A stretch of 64,000 nucleotides of DNA from Rotaria macrura (Eukaryota; Rotifera; Eurotatoria; Philodinida; Philodinidae), in contig OENT01000022.1 in assembly GCA_900239685.1 (NCBI GenBank), forward strand, positions 186,001-250,000, read 5' to 3'. The position numbers and the translations under genes were made by a program. The notes under the pieces were generated by a model that searched no databases, was not told the DNA's origin, and saw nothing but the letters and a program-made list of their open reading frames with translations. Positions 37,043 through 48,365 of this stretch are shown one piece after another; the first letter of the stretch is position 1; every line of letters starts with the position of its first letter.

Positions 37043-40000
37043 ATGGTACCGATTATGTTCGATGAGGTGAATGTGTTCACTTTTCCTCACAGCCGAATGA
37101 GGAAGTTGCTGAATTGCTGTACTTCAAAAGTAACTATCGATAGAATTCGAGCTTGACTGATTAGCATGAGTGATATATACTTTTTTTTTCTTTGTCAAAT
37201 AGTTTGGTCATACGGATTTTTCAAGTTTAAATGATTTTGAGGAATTACTATTACGTTTGCAACGCATATTTACGGAATTTATGGCTCACGAAGAAATTGA
37301 GAATCATCTAGTTATGAAGAAATTGAAGAAAAAATTAAAACAAAATTCACCAATTGATGACACTGAACTGATTTGTAATTGCCATAAAGTTGATCGGTTC
37401 ACACCATTAATGGCATTATTTCGTGATGGCTATTCATTCATACGTCGAGGAAATGCTGATCGAATGTCGTATGGAGTTAAATTACACAAAGCTATGAGCA
37501 ATTTTTATCAAGATTTTGTACCACATATGCATGAAGAAGAACATGTCTGTCGAACTTTTCTTTCAAATTTGAAGTAATGATTATTATTTCTAGGGTATTC
37601 AACCGTTGCTTTCCAAATATTTTACTGAAATAGAACTAAAGATGATGCGTACTCAAGTTATCAAGATGACGTTGCAAAAACGAGAAAACTGCACAATCAA
37701 TATCATTTATGAAGTTGAACGACCATTAAAGCTGTTTGGTAAATCGTACACCTTTCATGATTAGATTCATTTTCTAGTCTCATCTATAATTTCAGTTATA
37801 TCATACGAACGATTCATGTCGATAGATAGTTTATCAGGTGATACTATACAATATATTATGAAATATTTAACTGATCGACAATTACGACAATCTTGTCTCA
37901 GAGTTAACAAACAATGGAATCAATGTGCATTACAGGGTCTTTCTATTTTTCTTCTGAAAAATTTTCTTTATGACATTCTTGCTTTTTTCTTTAAATTAGT
38001 TCTCAAAAATCGCTCACCTATATCCCAACTTCCGGATGAAATATTATTACGAATATTTAAATTTTATTTAAATCCTTACGATTTATTCAATTCATGTATT
38101 CGTGTAACCAAACAATGGAAACATATTATCAAAGATAAAACTATTTGGAATGTTGTTAATCCTATAAATTGGGCAAGAGGTGAATGGGATTCTAGCATTT
38201 CATTGGAAGAAACAAGAATAAATCAAAATCATTATGAATTGATTGTAAGAACATGTTATTTAATTTATCAAAAAGATTTTCCTTAAAGATACATTCTTTC
38301 AATCCATAAAGAGATCTATTTTCATAGCAAAAGTACTGCATTCATTTTCAAACGAAGTTTCATATTTCATATTTGACAATAGAACGCTTATAGATAGTCA
38401 TTGATTTCTATATATGATTAGTAAAAATTTTCTGCATCTTGCACTTCTCTTCTAGTGATTCAAAAACGAATTTCATACGTTTTTTTTCTTTGAATGGTGT
38501 TTACAGCTTAATTACTTTGATTCATATAGAAGTATTACATCCGTTTCTTGAACGTAGCTACGGCAATCGAACAAACATGTCATTACCATTTGATTTATTT
38601 GTTTGATTCCAAAAGTTGCTTTTATGTGAAGCGGTCGACTACCTACTAGACGTGCGTAGATGGAGAGACATCTTTTGCTAACTTGTTTCTTGTTATCTAC
38701 CGTCAGTGGAGCCTACCAACATTATTCGTTTTATAAATCATGAAACTTTGTGAGTGATCCGCCCGTGACACTTGGTATACGCAACTAGACAATGGAGGTA
38801 TCTCGTCTTCTCGGACAATTAACCTTTAATCCTATCATTTTTCAGAAGAATATTGATGATCCATACTTGAACTCGAATAATAAAAAATATTTCATTCCCT
38901 TACTAATTTTCTGCCACATAATCTTGACGTTATCTTAAAACTATGCAAGGATTCATATGAATTACGTTGTAAAATTAATGAATGCAAATGATCTTTTAAT
39001 ATCATTCTTCATTTTTTAGAAAACAAACGAAAATCGTGTAATATCTGGCTTCGTTAAATATTTTCTTCCTGAACATGGACTTTCAGTTGAAAATTTAATT
39101 TTATATGGAAGTTTAACAATCAATGATAATATGGTAAGATTTTATCCAAGGATCTTTGTCTTTTTATCCGAATAATCGAATAAAACATTCATTGGATATG
39201 TGTGAGACGAAAATTTTCTTTTCCGACTGAAAAACGGAATCTAATAACGTTCCGTATTCTTTCTTTTCTGAATGTACCCATAGTTTAATTGGAGTGATTT
39301 ATTTTTTATAGGCACGAAAAATCTTTGATTCATGTCCAAATTTAAAACATCTCAATATCGGTATGACCAAATTAACGCCCAAAGCATTTATACAGTAAGC
39401 TTCCTGTTTTCTTTGTTCATCAAATTATGGTGAAATTTTCTGGGGTATAGAAAAGTTTGAGTGCATCTAAATAATAGACATCATCCTAATGAATTGATCA
39501 ATAGTTGAATTTCTGATTTTAATCAGTGTCGTTGCGTTGTGATAAGCGATAGATTAGATGATGTTCTATAGTTTTGATATAGTCATTGATTAAATGGTCA
39601 CAATAATTTTCACATGTTTCCATCGTTAGTACATCACAGATTTCTATGACGAACAAACTTATCAATTTCTAAAAGAATTCAAAAAAAGTCTTTTGAAGAA
39701 ATTCTCTCAGCTTCAACGATGTTTTTCATCATCGAGGCAGCAGTGAACCAGTAGTATAGACTTCGAGTAACTATTCCTAGAAACGTAATACGTCGAAAAT
39801 TTTTGGATCAACATAATTGTCATCTAAAAAGATAAATCGATGTTCGAAAGCATGAATATCTTGAATATTCTTTGGACTATGAACTACAAGGGAAAAGTTT
39901 CACTTTCCACATTTTACCTGTACTTCAATCGTACTTGATTCGTCCTCTTAAGTACCTAGGTCGTATACTTTTCCCCGATGAAAAATATGGTTCACTTTTT

Positions 40001-40898
40001 TATTTAAATAGAAATCAGGACCCACAAAATATTCTTTTGAGCTTGAATTTTCAAGAAAGACTAGCTTGTAGTCAATAGAAAAAAAAGAACAATTGGAAAT
40101 GGATTCTTTCGATTCTATTTTGTTTCAATGTCATTGTTCTCTACCATACTATCAAAATGTGAACTGAGAAACATTCTAGAGCTGCAGAGTATTTCTCCAT
40201 CATTGTAAGTCATCGACAGAAAATGAAGTCATATGTATTTGGGATAAAAAAGCATATCTTAGTTCTCTGGCATTTTTATATTGTATGTGATATCATGTAT
40301 AAAATAAATTTATTTATTCGTAGTTTCCGCTGGGTTAATTCATTAGAAAGTTTAATATTAGAAGGATGTGAATTAATGGATGATAACTTATTTACCAATA
40401 TCATATCATCATTCGTTTTATCAGAAAATTCTGACATAATAACAATTGAAGAGAAACAAGAATGCGTATTGAAAAATGTGTTATGTCAAACTAATTATTC
40501 AAATCGATTTTCATTGTGTGAACAATGCTTGAAATTCCATAACAAGCCTTCAAAACAATTGAAATTAAAAATTCTCAACTTATCTGGTTGTTATCAAATT
40601 ACTGATTATGGATTAAAGTAAATATTTCTTGAAAAGAAAATATAATACATTTAATTTGTCTTGATTTAGTTTGTTAATAAATAATGGTATTACTGAATAT
40701 TTAACATACGTCGATTTATCTGGTTGCATAAGAATAAGTTGTGATTGCTTATCATTATTAGTATGCTCATCGCCAAGTTTAACACCTGAAAATATTTATT
40801 TTTGTGATAATCTATCATTATCTGTATTATCAACAGCCAATTGTTGCCGCAACGTTGACAATAATTCTGGACGTTACTGTTGTCGTTCAACAAATTGA
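37043..40898 (+). CDS. FBXL5: FBXL5, iron-sensing F-box/LRR ubiquitin-ligase subunit, complete
   Basis: FBXL5 targets iron regulatory proteins for SCF-mediated degradation. Nine exons join in phase: 37043-37129, 37203-37544, 37594-37738, 37796-37936, 38000-38244, 39020-39133, 39312-39394, 40324-40617 and 40670-40898, giving 559 residues. The N-terminal hemerythrin-like domain keeps all seven expected iron ligands: H16 (VFTFPHSRM), H58, E59 and E62 (MAHEEIEN), H90, H137 and E141 (VPHMHEEE). Two F-box-like segments follow: residues about 198-235 on exon 4 and about 245-290 on exon 5, the latter ending in the family signature NWARGEW. LRRs follow, including LKILNLSGCYQITDYGL. The C-terminus keeps the iron-sulphur cysteines C529, C542/C543, C554 and C555. 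The intron at 37937-37999 has no stop and a multiple-of-three length, so retention would insert a hydrophobic 21-mer. Shorter than human FBXL5 (691) mainly in the acidic linker. TAF3 begins 98 nt downstream. Confidence 0.95.
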
Positions 40899-40996
40899 CT
40901 TCGTTTTTCTTTCTTTTTCTTTTCTTTTCTTTTTTTCTCAAAATAAAAACATAACGTTAATTTTAAAACAAATAATTTTTTTTAGATAATAAAATA
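40899..40996 (+). promoter_or_regulatory. FBXL5-TAF3 intergenic gap with poly(A) signal, pyrimidine tract and splice acceptor
   Basis: Only 98 nt separate FBXL5's stop from TAF3's ATG. The gap holds a long T/C tract (about 40908-40938), AATAAA at about 40942, and TTTTTTTTAG ending at 40985, 11 nt before the TAF3 start. This order (poly(A) signal, pyrimidines, acceptor, ATG) is that of a trans-spliced operon gap. There is little room for a separate promoter. Confidence 0.6.
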
Positions 40997-43900
40997 ATGT
41001 CTTTAAATTATGCAAGAGAATTATTAAAAATTTCGATAAGTCAAATATGTGATGCTATTGGTTTTGATACAACATCGGAAATAGCAATCGATATTTTAGT
41101 TGATGTTTGTGAAAGACAATTTCAATACTTAGCTAAACAAACATCTAATCTAATACAATTGAATAATCGTTATGAAGTTAATTATTTTGATCTTTTATCA
41201 ATTTTACTGGAAAATAAACATGAAAATATTCATCAATTACAACAGTATATGTCACGATTTCAATCAGCATCGTTTTCACAAGATATTATTCAATTTCCAT
41301 ATAAGAAAAGAAATCAATTCAATCTGAGAATTCCACCAAAAGATTCACAAGAAGTTTATCAACGAGATCAAAATCAAACAACAGATTATATTTATGATTG
41401 GTTACCACTTTTTCCTGACCGTAAATATGATTCATTTTCATTCAAATATAAATAGGAAGTCTATGTGTTTTGTTTTTTCTTCAATAGAAGAAACACCCGA
41501 ACAATCATCGACTATTACTGTTGATACGAATCTAGATGCAACTGTTTATCCTGATCAACAAAAAAAGATTGATAAGTATGGCTTTTAAACTTCACATAAA
41601 CTCTCTATTCGTCGTTTTCATCTCACTAATCATCGAGTCTATGTTTCGTTCATTGTTTTTACTGTTGCACAGATGCCTCTGCATCTAAGCTGCATTGTTT
41701 TTATCGAAAAAGTTGAGTATTTATTTCAACAAATCACTCTTTATGGATTTCCTTATTTCGACGTTTGACTTACCAAAATAGCCTATGGAAATATGCCTTC
41801 GTTCTGTTTTGGGAGTGACGAAATTTAAGTGAGTAGAGTAAAAGTCTATCTGTTTCGGGCCCGATAATGTCTTTTTGAAAAGATTCTCGATACTCTCGGA
41901 AAATATCTGTTCAAGATCTGACGATTTCAAAATGTTCCTACACTCTATACTGCTGTTGAAAAGCTATCTATATCACAGTTTTGAATCAACGTTGCTCAAA
42001 TTCTCCAATGATGGACCTTTTTCAAATAAAAATAATCGATTAGTTCGGATCTTTTCGTGCGTAAACGTTGAAAATGCATCTTATAATTTTGTCTGTTTTT
42101 CCAAAACAAAAATTTTGTGCTTCAAGATAATTACACACATAGCATATAGTCAGATTTGAATATGAATTCGTATACCTTTAGAGTTTATACTAGAACGGTA
42201 TCTACTAGCCAGAAACAAAAGCAATCATGAATATTGGAATGAGAGAGCAAGTGAACTGTCTCAGAATATTATTTTCTTTTAAATTTTTTGAGATTTGAAC
42301 GTATATTGATCGAAGAATGAATATGTAAATAAATATGAATGAATTTACGTTATTTAGATCGGATTCTCATCATCCACTAACTCTATTATCATTCTTAAGT
42401 AAGAATGGTGATGAAACAACTACAATGCCAGTTGGTAAACGGCCTAATCAATCATTACCTTCAATTCTTTATCGCCCGCGACGCATCATTGAAATGGAAG
42501 CAGTAGCTGCAGCTGAAAAAGCAAAGAAAGAACAACTTGATAAGGTTTTTCCCAAATTTAAAATAGGTTTTTTTTCTTTTTGTATGAAAAATTTATATGA
42601 ATACAATAGGAAAATAATGAAAAAGATCAACAACAAGGTCCACCGCCACCACTTCGTCTCACTATACCAAAACCGTTAGTTGTTAATGATAAACCTCAAC
42701 TACCAAGTAAAAAGTCAATCTTACCATTCTCATCATCTCAACCTTCGTTATCATCAACAATAACGACAACAACAACGGCGACGATTACTACTAATAGCAC
42801 CGTCACCACTACGACAGTATCGACGCCAACACCACCGCTACTACCTGCACCGTCACTGCCATTGCCGATTGATGGAATACTTAATAAAAGCCTATTAAAT
42901 TCATCAATGTTCATGCCGAATTCTCCATCTGTTAATCTTGGGAGAAAGGTAGTGGTCAGTCCCCCAATGAATATTCCGACTGAAACACATTCTCAACCAA
43001 ATCCCACAACTCACGTTAGAATCTATTCATCCATCATTTAGAGTAAAGGAAACAAATGAAGTTTGTCATTTTTTCTTCTAGTCTTCAGAACCATTTTCAA
43101 ATATTGATAAATGTGATGATATTGCTCTTGATTTAACAAAAAAACCGACTGTAGCAACCACAGCAACAACAACAACACCACCACCGGCCAAACTTCCAAC
43201 ATTAAAATTAAATATTAAAAATATGCCGAATCCACAAACAACAAATAATTCTGTAAATTCATACACTAGTTTTATCGAGAACGCCAGGCAAAAAACTTTC
43301 ATTTTCCAGTTACAACAGTATTAAGTTTTTCTCAATCGATACCAAACCAATAAAGAATCATATCTAGGAGTATTTCTAAGATTGGTTGTTTTTACAAAAG
43401 TAATCTACTTATTTTTCAGCTCTCACATGTCCAATCTAATTACACTCCACATTTAGAAACTAATCTCGAAAATTTTCGATTAAAATTTGAAATCAGAACT
43501 AGGAATAGAAGAAGTTGAAAAATAACCTTTCCATTAATTCATAATTGAGATCTATAACGGAAAAAAACGAAACTTAATATTACTAGAAGTTCAAAAGTGA
43601 GGAAAGACATTTTCTTCCTTCATTGAATCAAAGTTCACTGATTCAATATTTTATTTTCTTATGTTTTCGTTAGGAAATACCACAAACTGCAACAAAAAAA
43701 ATTTCAGGATCATCAACAAGCACTAAACAATTGCCGGGCACTCACCAGGTAATTAGATTTCTTATTGCTATAAAGATGACATTTAATTCTTGCTCATGAT
43801 TTACATCAACATAGTATCGTATAATTAAAACACAAGAATTCGATTTGATCCCTCTATGGAGTTAAGATTGAAATCGGGATTTCCTTCAAATTTTTTGTCG

Positions 43901-46900
43901 TAATTTAAGAATTTATGTGATTCTGTTTTGACATATCCATGAAAGAAGAACTTTAACATAAACATTGATGAACATAATAATTTGTATTTAAATAGTAATG
44001 TTGTTTTCTCACAAAAATAATTCCTACTGGTATGCAACAAAAGTTATGAATGTAGCAAGTGAAATACAAGGAAAAAATCAATCCTAATGAACAATCTTGA
44101 AGATAAATCATACTCTTAAACTTGCTTTGAACACTACTCATTTCTATATCATTCATTGATTTTAAACAAAACTTTGAATTTCTCCCAATCAAAATGATTC
44201 CGCTATCGCAAATATTTACAGTCCTTTTTAATGTGAATGTATTTTCTTATAGAATCTTTTGACTTTGTTCAGCTGTATCTTGCATTCAAGAATGTAGAAT
44301 GCATATTAAAACGTTTGTTTAGAAACAACTCCACAAGAGCTTTAGTTGTAGTGGTCTATATATTTTTTTCTCAATAAATCTTCTTACTTTGAAAATATAT
44401 GCTATTTTCTTGAATGACATTGATCTACTCCATTTTCTCGTGTCAGAATTTTTCAAATGTCATGAGAAGCTAGAGTACATTGATTTTACTGCGAAGTCGT
44501 TAATTGGTGCCATTTATATCTTTCCTATGCAGACATTTGTCAACTAGCGCGATGTTTGTCGCATGAACATTAGAGTGATCTTGATGACTTTAATTTTCCT
44601 AGTTTTCTTTGTTGAGATATCGCAATTGTATTAGATTTTTCAATATCAAAACAAAATTTTAAGCCTATAGGAAATAAAGTTTGACTCGTTCAGTTGTTTT
44701 CCATTTGCAACATCTAAATTTCCTTTTCTTTCTACATGATATTAGAACAGGGGACATCAGATAAATCACAACTTTTCCAATTAATTACTCTTATGAATAG
44801 ATTTGTTTATGTGAATTTCCTTATCGACAGTTACTTTCGCTTGAAAAAAACCTGTTTTATTGAAAATAATAAACCAATCACTTCAAGATTTTTCGATTAT
44901 TTACTATATGGTCATCATCACAAATAAAGAAGTACTTTAGTATTTAAATGCATTCCTTCATTAGTTCGTAAGGATGGGATGCAAAAGTATTCCTACTACA
45001 AATACTGATTTCTTGAAATCATTGAAATCAGAAAACTTATACACACATAAAGCTGATCCTTTTCGACATAAAATATTTATTCATTCCAATATTGTATAAA
45101 TAAAATGCTAATTCTCTTTAAAATTGTTTAGAAAGTAAATTTAAAAATTCGAACATCGTCTCTACCTCTATTTGGATCAAATGAACCTAATCCAATAATA
45201 AGTCCACCATCACATATCGTCCCGAATGAGTCTCGAATAAATTCGCATGATAGTTCAATTAATTCTCATCGATCTATTAATGATAATAAATCAGTGAAAA
45301 ATGTTATGGACACAAAAATTCATATTGATCAAGTTCCATCAGCAACTTCCACGACAATAAAAATTGTATGATTTGTGTTGTTACTTTTCCCCAAATTTTC
45401 GAATTTGAATTTCAACATAACATTTAGAATACGACAAATGAAAGCGACAAGAAAGCGAAAAAGAAGAAAAAGCAGAATCCTAATCCAGAAGAAAAGCCAA
45501 GAAAAAAATTAAAAAAAGAACATACGAATACGGTTATTGAACAGCAAGCGATTAAAACAGATATGGATCCTATTCCAGTACCTGCACCAGCACCAGCACC
45601 GCCGCCGCCACCACCATCATCATCATCATCATCAACAACAACTGCAACAAATTCTGTAAAGCATTTTTATGAATGAAATTTTTATACACGATAAAAGTTT
45701 TTGTTTTAAAAAATTTCTAGTCATCATCGAATCAGCCAGCTGGTGGGGCGATACGTTTAAAAATAAAATTAGGTAAACCATCGAATCCAACGAATTCTCT
45801 TCACACAAATAAATCTGATGATTCATTCAATGCAACAAAGTCAAATGATAATGAACAACGTCTTCATACAGAGTAGATTCATTTCAGTTGTTGCTTAGGG
45901 TTCTTATTTATTTGTTTATTTTTATCTACATAGCTCAAAAGCAAGTCCAATACGCTTAACAATACCTGTTGCACCTACGATAAATTCAACAAAATCTCCA
46001 CCTGCTTCAAATCGTCCACCTATCATTTCAACAATAAATCGAACGCCACATAGGCGAAAATCTGGAAAAGTAAAACGTGTCCCGCAAAAGAATGAGACGA
46101 ACCCAATTAATTCAATGAATTCAACGCCTAACATATGTTTGCATGAGGATAATACTGTTTCAATGGATGACCTTCCGCTTGGTGAGAGAACATCACCGAA
46201 CAAACCTATTCTGAATAATGTTCAAACAAGTTTACCACCGCCACCACCCCAGCAACCGCAACCGCAACAACAGCAACAACAACACCACATAACTTCGACG
46301 CCGATCAAACAAAAAAAGACGAATACAACTAAAAAGAAGCCAACAAACAAACGAGCCAATAATATTGTTGGCGTTGCTGTCATTGAAGAACGACGGGTAT
46401 CTCCAGATGATTGAATTTCTTTTTCAAACACCTAACCTTATTCGTATCATGAATTGCAGTAGTCTAAGAAATACATTAAAGAACTTTTAGCACTATCCTA
46501 GAACAGTACAAGTCGATGTTTTTGTGAGTCGTTGGTTCTCTTTTGCACTAATACCCATCATTCGTGTTGACATAAATAGTTGACGAATTAACGTTGTAAT
46601 TATTGTTTTGCCACACACACTCAGAGAATGAAATGCATGTACAATATGCATTTGTTATCCATTTTTAACCAAGATAGTTCCGAGTCTACGAAAATATAAG
46701 TCCAGTTCTGGAATAACCCATAGCAATCTAATCCATTGTCATTGAATGAAAATTGTTCACTTAGACAGTTATCTTTTTAACAAACTCAACAATAATAAGT
46801 ATTGAACTGCATCCATGCTGTTCACAGGTAATTAGGTTCAATATCCATCCGTTGGTTTCAACGAAAATGGAACCTACTATGTTTCTTGCGTTTACTTGCA

Positions 46901-48223
46901 TGATGTTACTTGTTGGAGGCAATATTTCTAAAAATGTTTCCGTTCATAAGTTGCACTCATTCGTTATTGATAAAATTCAACTTTCCTCAGAGACATCAAG
47001 CGTATGATATAAAGATAGCGCAAGATTTAATCTTTCGTAAACAATTTCATCTTGAACAGCAAATTGAGGAAGATTCTTTATTTTTACTGCTTTTAATTAT
47101 TAAATTTTAAAATAGTACTTTATTAAATAGATAGTCATTTTGGAAATTATTTTAAATAAAAAAACCTATTTCTCGCGACTATAACTCGAAGATTGTCTCC
47201 GAATAGACTTTTTGATGTTAGCTCTAAATTCGATCAGTAATATTGCTATAACTTTGATACACGACTCAAATCTAAGAATCGAAACAGTGCATATTATGAT
47301 TGCACATCAACCGTGACTTTGTATTCATTTACTAGGGACAAAGAAAATCCTATCTTTTGTCAAAATATCATGTCAGATACTTTATAATAGTGGATACTAT
47401 GACTAAAAACCAAACTCTTTTAGTTCATGTGAAAAATAATTGAGAGAATGACGCTTTTAAGATGAAGTTTTGCATTGTTTGTAACGGATAAGTATGTCTA
47501 CGATTATCTCTAGATAGAATAAGAACAAGACTATTACCCATTTCAAAAAAGAAGGCGGATGGATACAGCTATTATAGCTGTATCCATCCGCCTTCTTTTT
47601 TGAAATGGGTAATAGTTGTAATATTGTTTTAATAGAACTATGAATTAGAATAAGCTTTTGTTCTCATTGAAATGTTGATTTTAATGATAGATAAATTCAT
47701 GGGAGAATTGATGGATAACTATAATGAAAACTAATAAATTAGTCATCATCATTTCGTTTGAGTAGTCTATTGATATATAAAAGAAATCATATATGTTTTT
47801 GGAACATAATGAATATTTGACAATGTACATTTTAAATTTTGATATTGCTTAGATTGATCATGATTCTCAAGAGAAGATTTGGATATGTCCATCATGTAAC
47901 CGACCAGATAATGGACAGGAAGCGATGATTGCATGCGATTTATGTGATGACTGGTATCATTGGTAAGTCGAGTTTACTCATAGATTTTGTTTCTATTCAA
48001 TATTTTAATTACATTTTGTTTTTCATTTTCAAGGGAATGTGTTGGCATTGTTGAAGAGCCACCAGAATCAATACCATGGTTTTGTCCAAAATGTCACAGA
48101 TCTAATTCTTCGACAGCATCAGCTCAAGGAATAAAACCATCGGCATCAAGTAAAGCAAAACGACAACGAGCTTCAGCTCTTTATCAAAAACAACAACAAC
48201 AACAACATCATCCATTGATCTAG
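40997..48223 (+). CDS. TAF3: TAF3, TFIID subunit with histone fold and PHD finger, complete
   Basis: TAF3 pairs with TAF10 in TFIID and its PHD finger reads H3K4me3 at active promoters. Twelve exons join in phase: 40997-41420, 41488-41575, 42358-42544, 42610-43014, 43082-43252, 43674-43748, 45132-45365, 45428-45655, 45721-45872, 45934-46396, 47853-47962 and 48034-48223, giving 908 residues (human 929). Residues about 4-78 are the histone fold (YARELLKISISQICDAIGFD). The middle is a long disordered Pro/Ser/Thr/Lys region with Gln and Thr runs and a Lys-rich block (KKAKKKKKQ type). The PHD at about 817-866 has the full C4HC3 set: WICPSCNRPD, MIACDLCDDWYHWECVG and PWFCPKC. A Lys/Arg/Gln tail follows. 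Introns 2, 6 and 10 are long (0.8-1.5 kb); intron 10 holds a perfect palindrome. The exon 4 end (43014) is the least certain: GTAGTG at 42949 is an alternative donor in the same phase. Confidence 0.95.
47530..47616. repeat. Perfect palindrome, 43-bp arms with a 1-nt centre
   Basis: Arms 47530-47572 and 47574-47616 are exact reverse complements around a single T at 47573. The left arm begins ACTATTACCCATTTC and carries GAAGGCGGATGGATACAGC near the centre. It lies inside TAF3 intron 10. No mismatches across 43 bp means it is young or maintained. It could be a foldback element, a miRNA-like hairpin on transcription, or an assembly fold-back artefact. Confidence 0.95.
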
Positions 48224-48365
48224 TCTTTTGTCAGATTAGTTTTGTTTTATTTGAACAGTTTATTTCTGTACCAAGAATAAATATTTAAAAAAAAAATGAA
48301 AAACAAAATCCTAATATTGAATCGCTTAAATATTTTCTAGATTGACAGAAACATACGATCTAAGA
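48224..48365 (+). promoter_or_regulatory. TAF3-PPIL1 gap with poly(A) signal and splice acceptor
   Basis: 142 nt separate TAF3's stop from PPIL1's ATG. AATAAA lies at about 48277, and a T-rich tract ends in TATTTTCTAG at 48340, leaving a 25-nt leader before PPIL1. Same architecture as the FBXL5-TAF3 gap. Confidence 0.55.

Noticed and set aside
37816-38286. A single 156-aa protein starting at 37816
   Set aside because: It is FBXL5 exons 4 and 5 read through a stop-free intron, then through the next donor; homology continues both upstream and downstream.
46222-46431. Minus-strand frame with Cys and Gly runs over TAF3 exon 10
   Set aside because: Antisense reading of the Pro/Gln-coding repeats of TAF3.
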